Shown in pieces: positions 5,782-10,065 of a stretch of 10,065 nucleotides of DNA; positions within the stretch are counted from its first letter, which is position 1, and every line of letters starts with the position of its first letter. The notes below the pieces were generated by a model. That model did not search any database and was not told the DNA's origin. It saw only the letters and a program-made list of their open reading frames with translations. Position numbers and translations under genes: made by a program. Location: positions 1 to 10,065 of the forward strand of contig CABSNX010000057.1 in assembly GCA_902479205.1 (NCBI GenBank), given 5' to 3'. Origin of the DNA: an uncultured Collinsella sp. (GTDB lineage Bacteria > Actinomycetota > Coriobacteriia > Coriobacteriales > Coriobacteriaceae).

Positions 5782-6264
5782 TTAGCGCAGCAGCTCGGTG
5801 AGGTTGCGCTTAAAGCGGGCGCGGTCTTCGCTGGTGAAGGCTGCTGGCCCGCGGGTGCGACCGCCAGCGCGGCGCACCTTCTTTTCCTCGTGACGAATAA
5901 ACAGCTGCATGTCGATGGTCGCCTTGTCGTACACGCGCCCACGCACGCCGATGGCGGAGGCATCGCGGCCGAGCACCATGCTCGCCAGGCCAATGTCCTG
6001 CGTCACGACCACGTCGCCCGCCTGCAAACGTTCGACAATGGCAAAGTCGGCACTATCGGCGCCCACGCTCACATCGAGCGTGGTGACCCAAAAGCCGCGT
6101 CGTGCGTGCTCGGCATCGCGCGGATCGTCGCGGCGAATGTGCCGCTCCAGGTTCTGCGTGCTGTTGCCGGCAATCACCACGGCGACGCCCGCTCGCCGCG
6201 CACAGTCGATCGACTCGCGCGTAACCGGGCAGGCGTCGGCATCAATAAACAGCGTCCGCGGCAT
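5782..6264 (-). CDS. yaiI: YaiI/YqxD family protein (UPF0178, DUF188)
   Basis: This 160-residue protein matches the UPF0178 family throughout. It shows the N-terminal DADACPV acidic motif (D8, D10, C12), a GNST segment, VGADSADFAIVERLQAGDVVVTQDIGLA in the middle, RGRVYDKATI, and a C-terminal GGRTRGPAAF...DRARFKRNLTELL. The length is typical. The fold is PIN-like and a nuclease role has been suggested for the family, but I know of no established reaction. The protein is cytoplasmic, with no signal or membrane segment. Its ATG directly follows the TAG stop of the HdeD-like gene with no gap, and only a weak ribosome site is visible, so translation is probably coupled to that upstream gene. The bidirectional terminator at 5625-5697 ends the transcript. 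Confidence 0.93.
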   Translation of the reverse strand: MPRTLFIDADACPVTRESIDCARRAGVAVVIAGNSTQNLERHIRRDDPRDAEHARRGFWVTTLDVSVGADSADFAIVERLQAGDVVVTQDIGLASMVLGRDASAIGVRGRVYDKATIDMQLFIRHEEKKVRRAGGRTRGPAAFTSEDRARFKRNLTELLR

Positions 6265-6867
6265 CTAGTGCACCAGCTTGCCAAAGCGGATAGCGCGAAT
6301 AATCAGCGTCACGCCAAACACCAGGAGCGCGGCGCCGCTAAAGATGACGAGCATCTTTGCCGACCACAGTGGATAGATAAACACGAACATGCCGGCGATG
6401 ATGGAGAGCGCACCGCTCAGGATGGCGAGGGCGCGGTTGGACGAAAGCTCGGACTCCAGAATGGACATAACACCTTCGACGACCCAGCCAAAACCGGCCA
6501 CGACCACCACGAGCGTGGTGAGCGTCGCGGTCGAGAAGGCCTGGTTGCGCAGGATTATGACGCCGCCCAGAATGATGAGCAGGTTGGAGATGATGCTCGT
6601 CACGCGCCAACCGGCGGGCAGCAGCGGCTCAAAAATGGCGGTGAACAGCCTGACGCCAGCTGTGATCACAAAGTAGAAGCCCAGGACGGTCGTCAGGAAG
6701 ACGAGGGACTTGGCGGGTGCAAACAGCAGCGCGATGCCGGCAAGCAGCGCGATGACGCCCGTGACGGCGTAGATCCAGCGCACGGCCTTGATTGCCTTGC
6801 CTGCCATGCTTTTCTCGTCAAATCCAAACAGATTCGACTGCTGGTCGTCGTTCTTAAAGATGCCCAT
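6265..6867 (-). CDS. HdeD/DUF308 family integral membrane protein
   Basis: This 200-residue protein has six predicted membrane helices at about 29-50, 54-79, 88-106, 114-137, 147-168 and 171-192. They form three similar helical pairs separated by short charged loops, the DUF308 layout of HdeD-like proteins. HdeD in enterobacteria is linked to acid resistance; in actinobacteria the role is unknown. The soluble N-terminus (MGIFKNDDQQ...) is acidic and polar. The start at 6867 is preferred over an ATG 33 bases upstream because AAAGGAG sits just before it. The gene heads a two-gene operon with the yaiI-like gene. The upstream leader contains a hairpin at 6900-6938. Confidence 0.85.
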   Translation of the reverse strand: MGIFKNDDQQSNLFGFDEKSMAGKAIKAVRWIYAVTGVIALLAGIALLFAPAKSLVFLTTVLGFYFVITAGVRLFTAIFEPLLPAGWRVTSIISNLLIILGGVIILRNQAFSTATLTTLVVVVAGFGWVVEGVMSILESELSSNRALAILSGALSIIAGMFVFIYPLWSAKMLVIFSGAALLVFGVTLIIRAIRFGKLVH

Positions 6868-6899
6868 GAGGTCTCCTTTCCGCGCGGCGTTTGCCGTCA

Positions 6900-6938
6900 T
6901 TGTTGTTTTTGCGGCGTATGCCGCAGTTGCTACAACAA
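6900..6938 (-). other. Two-part hairpin in the HdeD-like gene leader
   Basis: Inner arms TGCGGC (6910-6915) and GCCGCA (6920-6925) close on a GTAT loop. Outer arms TTGTTGT (6900-6906) and ACAACAA (6932-6938) surround them with an internal loop. It lies 33 bp upstream of the chosen start and may be a leader structure or a promoter-region palindrome. No T-tract follows on the minus strand, so it is not a classical terminator there. Confidence 0.4.
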
Positions 6939-7082
6939 GTATCGCCTAAAGGCACCGGCGTATGGGTCGGGGAGGGCGAAGTGTAACCCAAAGGTCCCGA
7001 TTTGTTCTCGTTGTTCCCCATGTCGCGTTTTTCTATTCAACAGGTGTAGAACATTGCGGCTCTGTTCGTTATTGCCTGCGTT

Positions 7083-7101
7083 TTAGGTTAGATTTTCCTA
7101 A
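7083..7101 (+). promoter_or_regulatory. DtxR/IdeR-like iron-box palindrome
   Basis: TTAGGTTAGATTTTCCTAA agrees at 15 of 19 positions with the DtxR/IdeR consensus as I recall it (TTAGGTTAGCCTAACCTAA), including both TTAGG/CCTAA ends. It lies 28 bp upstream of the nitroreductase start, where a bound repressor would block transcription. A TAGATT within it could be a -10 element. Regulator identity is inferred from the motif only. Confidence 0.5.
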
Positions 7102-7129
7102 GAACAATTGCCTTGTATTGGGGGTCTCT

Positions 7130-7801
7130 ATGAACGAAGCTGTTCCCGCGGCGCCGTCGAGCGTGGAGTCGATGGCAAAGCAAGGTTGCGAAAAGCTCGG
7201 TCTGGAATCGTTTGACGCGCTGGTTCGTCGCGCCCGCACATGCCGCCGTTTTGACGAGTCCATGCGCGTGCCGCGCGAGTTTTTGCTTGAGCTGGCAGAG
7301 CTGGCGCACCTGGCTCCCTGCGGCGCCAACGCTCAGCGCCTACGCTTTCATGTGGTGAGCGACGCCGAGGAGTGTTCGAGCTTATTTGAAAAGCTCACAT
7401 GGGCTGGTGCGCTCAAGGATTGGTCGGGTCCTGTCGAGGGCGAGCGCCCGACCGGCTATATCGCGATCCTTGCAGAGCGTCCCGCTCCGGGCAAGCCTGC
7501 CGCGCCAATCACCGAGGCAGACGCTGGTATCGCCGCGCAGACGATGATGCTCGCCGCCCGCAGCGCTACGCCCGAGGTGGCGGCGTGCATGTTCAAGGCT
7601 TTTCCGCCTCGTGCGATTGATGTCATGGGACTTGACGGCGACAAGTACGAGGTCAAGCTGATCATGGTCTTTGGCGTTCCCGCCGAGACACAGGTGATCG
7701 ATGCAATTGATTCCAACCCCGACGGCTCTATTAATTACTGGCGTGACGAGGCGCAGGTACACCACGTACCCAAGCGTCCACTCGCCGACGTACTGGTGTA
7801 G
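7130..7801 (+). CDS. Nitroreductase family FMN oxidoreductase
   Basis: This 223-residue protein has nitroreductase hallmarks. The FMN phosphate-binding region RRARTCRRFDES (33-44) corresponds to the usual RRSxRxF. APCGANAQRLRF (62-73) corresponds to APSGxNxQPWRF. DAGIAAQTMMLAARS (131-145) is the conserved dimer/flavin helix. The glycine-rich GLGxCW segment is replaced by EVAACMFKAFPPRAID, and the C-terminal KLIMVFGVP precedes a tail rich in charged residues. It probably reduces quinones, nitro compounds or flavin using NAD(P)H; the substrate is unknown. The start at 7130 follows a GGGGG stretch, a weak ribosome site. The frame is open further upstream to 6962, but that part does not look like protein. 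An iron-box-like palindrome upstream hints at metal or redox control. Two phosphatase genes follow in the same direction. Confidence 0.85.
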   Translation: MNEAVPAAPSSVESMAKQGCEKLGLESFDALVRRARTCRRFDESMRVPREFLLELAELAHLAPCGANAQRLRFHVVSDAEECSSLFEKLTWAGALKDWSGPVEGERPTGYIAILAERPAPGKPAAPITEADAGIAAQTMMLAARSATPEVAACMFKAFPPRAIDVMGLDGDKYEVKLIMVFGVPAETQVIDAIDSNPDGSINYWRDEAQVHHVPKRPLADVLV

Positions 7802-7832
7802 CTGCGTCGTTGCGGCGCGATCCGGCGGCAAA

Positions 7833-7867
7833 ACCACCACAAAGGCGCCTGTTCCCTTTGCGGTGGT
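7833..7867 (+). other. Hairpin directly before the first phosphatase gene
   Basis: ACCACCACAAAGG (7833-7845) and CCTTTGCGGTGGT (7855-7867) pair with one mismatch around a 9-base loop. It ends four bases before the ribosome site AGGGGAGGG (7871-7879). No T-run follows, so it is either a decayed terminator of the nitroreductase gene or a structure affecting translation of the next gene. Confidence 0.55.
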
Positions 7868-7882
7868 GCGAGGGGAGGGCGT

Positions 7883-8425
7883 GTGGCCGATCTGTATTTG
7901 GTGCGGCATGGGCAGACTGAGCTCAATGTGCAGAACATTTTGCAGGGCTGGCAAGACTCGCCGCTCACAGAGCGCGGGTGCGAGCAGGCGCTGGCGACGC
8001 GCGCGGCGTTTGAGGACCGTGGCGTGACGTTTGACCATGCGTATTCGTCTCCGTTGGGTCGGGCGCAGCGTACGGCTGAGCTTATCGTTGGCGAGGGCCG
8101 TTCCATAGAGCTGGTCGACGACCTGCGCGAGTGGCACTTGGGCTCGCTGGAGGGCACATCAAATTGCGAGATGCCGCCGCAGCCCTGGGGTGATTATCCG
8201 GTGGCCTTTGGTGGCGAATCTGAAGGCGAGCTACGGGCGCGCATGGTTGCGGCGCTGTCCCGCATTATGGCCCGACCGCAGCACGATCGTGTGCTTGCGG
8301 TCTCTCATGGCTCTGCCTGTCAGGAGTTTCTTGAGTATGTGGCCGGCGGGGGAGGACAGCCCGACAACGGTGCCGTGCTTCATTTTGGCTATTGCGACGG
8401 GGCGTTTTCGCTCCTTGACTGGTAA
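7883..8425 (+). CDS. Histidine phosphatase (phosphoglycerate mutase-like), copy 1
   Basis: This 180-residue protein belongs to the histidine phosphatase superfamily. It has LVRHGQTELN with nucleophile H9 and the N-terminal arginine R8, QGWQDSPLTERG, SSPLGRAQRT with phosphate-binding R60, LREWHLGSLEG with the proton donor E83, and AVSHGSACQEF with H142. All catalytic-pocket residues are present, so it is probably active on small phosphoesters; substrates in this family cannot be read from sequence. The protein is short for the family, without the insertion of true glycolytic mutases. The start is GTG, chosen because AGGGGAGGG lies four bases upstream and the protein then begins directly at the beta strand. 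It is 17 bp upstream of a paralogue and probably co-transcribed with it. Confidence 0.92.
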   Translation: MADLYLVRHGQTELNVQNILQGWQDSPLTERGCEQALATRAAFEDRGVTFDHAYSSPLGRAQRTAELIVGEGRSIELVDDLREWHLGSLEGTSNCEMPPQPWGDYPVAFGGESEGELRARMVAALSRIMARPQHDRVLAVSHGSACQEFLEYVAGGGGQPDNGAVLHFGYCDGAFSLLDW

Positions 8426-8442
8426 CGAACGAAAGGACCCCT

Positions 8443-9078
8443 ATGAATAAAGACCTGTATCTGGTCCGTCATGGACAGACGATATTCAACCTTAAGCGCA
8501 TTATTCAGGGCTGGAGTGATTCGCCGCTCACGCAGTTGGGCTGCGAGCAGGCGGCGCGCGCTGGCATGTTCTTGCGAGCGCGTGGCATCGAGCCCGACCA
8601 CGCCTATACCTCGACGCTGCATCGCACCGAGCAGACTATCGCCAACCTGTGGCCGGGCCTTGCCTACGAGCGTCTGGACGGTCTGTGCGAGTGGTTCTTT
8701 GGCGATTTTGAGGCCGAGCGCGTGATGCTCATGCCCGAGCGTCCGTGGCGTGACTTCTACCGCCAATTTGGCGGCGAGGGGCAGATGCAGGTGCGCGAGC
8801 GCATGGTGGCGACGTTGACTGATCTTATGCGACGTCCGGACCATTCGTGCGTGCTTGCGGTGAGCCATGCCTCAGCCATCAAGGAATTTTTGGACCACGT
8901 GAGGGGAGCGGCGGCCGACGAGCGCGAGCGCGTGCCGGGCAACTGCTCAGTGCTGCATTTTGCATTTGACGATGCAGCCGATACGTTTGATCTGGTCGAA
9001 GTCTTTACGCAAGAAGACTATGCGCGCGAGCTGGGGGTTGAGCCGCTCGTGGCGGCATCGGGTCCGCAGCGCGGGTAG
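8443..9078 (+). CDS. Histidine phosphatase (phosphoglycerate mutase-like), copy 2
   Basis: This 211-residue paralogue of the preceding gene shares its framework: LVRHGQTIFN (H10), IQGWSDSPLTQLGCEQA, TSTLHRTEQT (R61), LCEWFFGDFE (E83), QFGGEG and AVSHASAIKEF (H142). The catalytic set is complete. It differs in the pocket-lining segment after the proton donor (AERVMLMPERPWRDFYRQFGG) and has a C-terminal extension of about 30 residues ending in QEDYARELGVEPLV. Different substrates for the two copies are plausible. The start ATG has a good AAAGGA site. A strong palindromic terminator follows at 9124-9161, closing the nitroreductase-phosphatase-phosphatase run. Confidence 0.92.
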   Translation: MNKDLYLVRHGQTIFNLKRIIQGWSDSPLTQLGCEQAARAGMFLRARGIEPDHAYTSTLHRTEQTIANLWPGLAYERLDGLCEWFFGDFEAERVMLMPERPWRDFYRQFGGEGQMQVRERMVATLTDLMRRPDHSCVLAVSHASAIKEFLDHVRGAAADERERVPGNCSVLHFAFDDAADTFDLVEVFTQEDYARELGVEPLVAASGPQRG

Positions 9079-9123
9079 CGCGGGCGTGGCGATACGGATC
9101 GCCGATGTCATTGCTCGATGTGA

Positions 9124-9161
9124 AAGGGGCGGGGATGCATGCGCATGTATCCCCGCCCCTT
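9124..9161. terminator. 38-bp palindromic terminator between convergent genes
   Basis: Arms AAGGGGCGGGGAT and ATCCCCGCCCCTT are perfectly inverted. The interior GCATG CG CATGT continues the symmetry with a single mismatched pair. The plus strand ends in TTGTTTG, suiting the second phosphatase gene. The minus strand ends in a short T-run and could serve the DUF1015-like gene, whose stop codon lies 44 bp away. Confidence 0.85.
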
Positions 9162-9205
9162 GTTTGTTGAGCTGCCGAGTCTTTGTACTGGGCGTTTACG
9201 CCCTG

Positions 9206-9886
9206 TTAGAACCTTGCGATCTGGTGGGTGAGCAGACCCGTTGGAACCTGCGGTGCGCCGCCGGTGACCTGCGCGGCGGGGAATAGCGCGGCAACGGTAA
9301 AGTTGAACGGCTCTTTGCCCGTGTAGGTGCCGGCTGTGCGTGCCTCGTCTGCCAGGAGCTGCGCCGCCCCTGCCAGCGCGGCAGCATAGGTGGGATCGTC
9401 AGCCGGCGTCGGCTCCGGTGCCTGGTCGAGCATGGCTCGGATGGCGGCAACGGCATCCTCGCGCTTGACCTCCCACATACGGTGCGTAATGCCGGCGGGG
9501 TCGGTGACGGCATAGAGCGACGCGCCCTCTTTGGCGGCGCCGAGGATGATATCCATGACGGGCGAGGCCTCGTAGGCGAGCGTTACAGGGCGCGGCTGGA
9601 CCTTAAGCTCGGCGATTGCGCGGGCGGCTGCGGTCGCACCTGCGGGGGTCGCGCCGTCGCCCGCCAGTACGCCGGCCGGGCAAATCGCCACGACACCCGT
9701 CACGCGACCCGGTTCGCCCGAGCACTCGTACACGTAATACGCCGCGCCCGGATCTTTGAGCATAAGCCCGTCGGCGATGGCGTCGCGCAGGGCGTCGTTG
9801 CTGCTCAGGATACCGCCCATCTGCGGCAGCGCTTCGAGCACGCGGTCCCGAGCTGGGCGGATGCAGGGAAACGGAAGTGCTTTCAT
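9206..9886 (-). CDS. Short DUF1015-like protein
   Basis: The 226-residue product resembles the N-terminal half of DUF1015 family proteins. It shows KALPFPCIRPARDR at the start, LKDPGAAYYVYE (43-54), a GVVAICPAGVLAG strand, SLYAVTDPAGITHRMWEV (123-140, the xxTDxxGxxHxxW region), and FNFTVAALFPAAQV (194-207). Usual DUF1015 members are about 400 residues and carry an ADGHHR motif after the HxxW region. Here that position reads TYAAALAGAAQLL and the chain ends soon after the LFP segment. It is therefore either a divergent short subfamily or a degenerated copy, but the frame is intact and clean. DUF1015 proteins often lie near serine-biosynthesis genes; their function is not established. A TAGGAC-type ribosome site precedes the ATG. 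Confidence 0.65.
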   Translation of the reverse strand: MKALPFPCIRPARDRVLEALPQMGGILSSNDALRDAIADGLMLKDPGAAYYVYECSGEPGRVTGVVAICPAGVLAGDGATPAGATAAARAIAELKVQPRPVTLAYEASPVMDIILGAAKEGASLYAVTDPAGITHRMWEVKREDAVAAIRAMLDQAPEPTPADDPTYAAALAGAAQLLADEARTAGTYTGKEPFNFTVAALFPAAQVTGGAPQVPTGLLTHQIARF

Positions 9887-9925
9887 GGGCGGTCCTAACG
9901 CGCGAGTCGGTTTGTTCGCGGCTTA

Positions 9926-10030
9926 TTATGCCCCAACTTGGACGCTTGCGTCCCAGAGCGTGTTGTCAACAAGCGCGATGAGCACGTTCTGGCAGCGAAC
10001 GATATCGGCATGGGCCCCGGCTCGTTGGGC
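9926..10030 (-). CDS. Possible 3' end of an unidentified upstream gene
   Basis: On the minus strand a protein-like frame reads ADIVRCQNVLIALVDNTLW followed by DASVQVGA, then two adjacent stops (TAA TAA, 9928-9923), 37 bp upstream of the DUF1015-like start. Codon choice and hydrophobic pattern look real, but the frame is closed by a TAA in the loop of the inverted repeat at 10013-10059. A one-base shift near GGGCCC, or a fold-back artefact, would explain this. I do not recognise the protein. Confidence 0.3.
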   Translation of the reverse strand, partial: AQRAGAHADIVRCQNVLIALVDNTLWDASVQVGA

Positions 10031-10059
10031 TTATGCGCGAGCACCAACGAGCCGGGGCC
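10013..10059. repeat. Perfect 16-bp inverted repeat at the right contig edge
   Basis: GGCCCCGGCTCGTTGG (10013-10028) and CCAACGAGCCGGGGCC (10044-10059) are exact reverse complements around a 15-base interval. No T-tract follows on either side, unlike the other terminators in this window, and the contig ends six bases later. A true hairpin and an assembly or library fold-back are both possible. Confidence 0.7.
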
Positions 10060-10065
10060 GTAGCT

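Noticed and set aside
5890..7086. A 398-codon open frame on the plus strand
   Set aside because: It runs antisense to the clearly recognised yaiI-like and HdeD-like genes, and its translation is low-complexity (His/Asp/Gly-rich) without any domain; it is a high-GC shadow.
6962..7129. N-terminal extension of the nitroreductase gene
   Set aside because: The frame is open, but the translation is unlike the family, no ribosome site precedes it, and it would run through the DtxR-like palindrome and candidate promoter.
7382..8137. A 251-codon open frame on the minus strand
   Set aside because: It is antisense to the nitroreductase and first phosphatase genes, both of which have conserved motifs and ribosome sites.

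Overview
The window reads as one GC-rich bacterial contig. Its left edge is not biological: bases 1-32 match the Nextera read-2 transposase adapter and mosaic end. The organism is probably an actinobacterium of the class Coriobacteriia (Collinsella-like). I infer this from high-GC codon use, AAAGGA/GGAGG ribosome sites, and a hypothetical protein whose layout I recall from Coriobacteriia. No rRNA or tRNA is present to confirm it.

Layout, left to right. (1) 33-1304, minus strand: a divalent-metal resistance cluster. It holds an SmtB/CadC-type ArsR repressor, a stand-alone HMA metal-binding protein, and the start of a ZntA/CadA-type P1B ATPase cut by the contig end. Three near-identical palindromic operators sit around it; one lies inside a near-ideal sigma-70 promoter. 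(2) 1305-3270: a visibly less GC-rich stretch with one gene, a 402-residue protein with a Vsr/DUF559-like nuclease core. It is bracketed by four copies of a roughly 28-bp repeat arranged as two left/right inverted pairs. (3) 3271-4341, minus: a DEDDh exonuclease-domain protein with its own terminator. (4) 4423-5697, plus: a His-rich heavy-metal/manganese exporter of the ArsP_2 type (PF11449), with a 30-bp-period direct repeat over its promoter and a long shared terminator. (5) 5782-6867, minus: an HdeD/DUF308 membrane protein whose stop codon abuts the start of a YaiI/YqxD (UPF0178) gene. (6) 7083-9161, plus: a nitroreductase preceded by a DtxR-box-like palindrome, then two tandem histidine phosphatases ending at a near-perfect 38-bp palindromic terminator. 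(7) 9206-9886, minus: a shortened DUF1015-like protein. (8) The right edge: a possible gene 3' end ending in a double stop, running into a perfect 16-bp inverted repeat that may be a fold-back artefact.

Metal handling is the recurring theme. Two separate efflux systems are present, together with three kinds of putative regulatory palindromes or repeats: SmtB-type, CTAGG-type and DtxR-like. The most unusual structure is the L/R repeat pairs flanking the nuclease-like gene. No CRISPR array, integrase, transposase or RNA gene was recognised.
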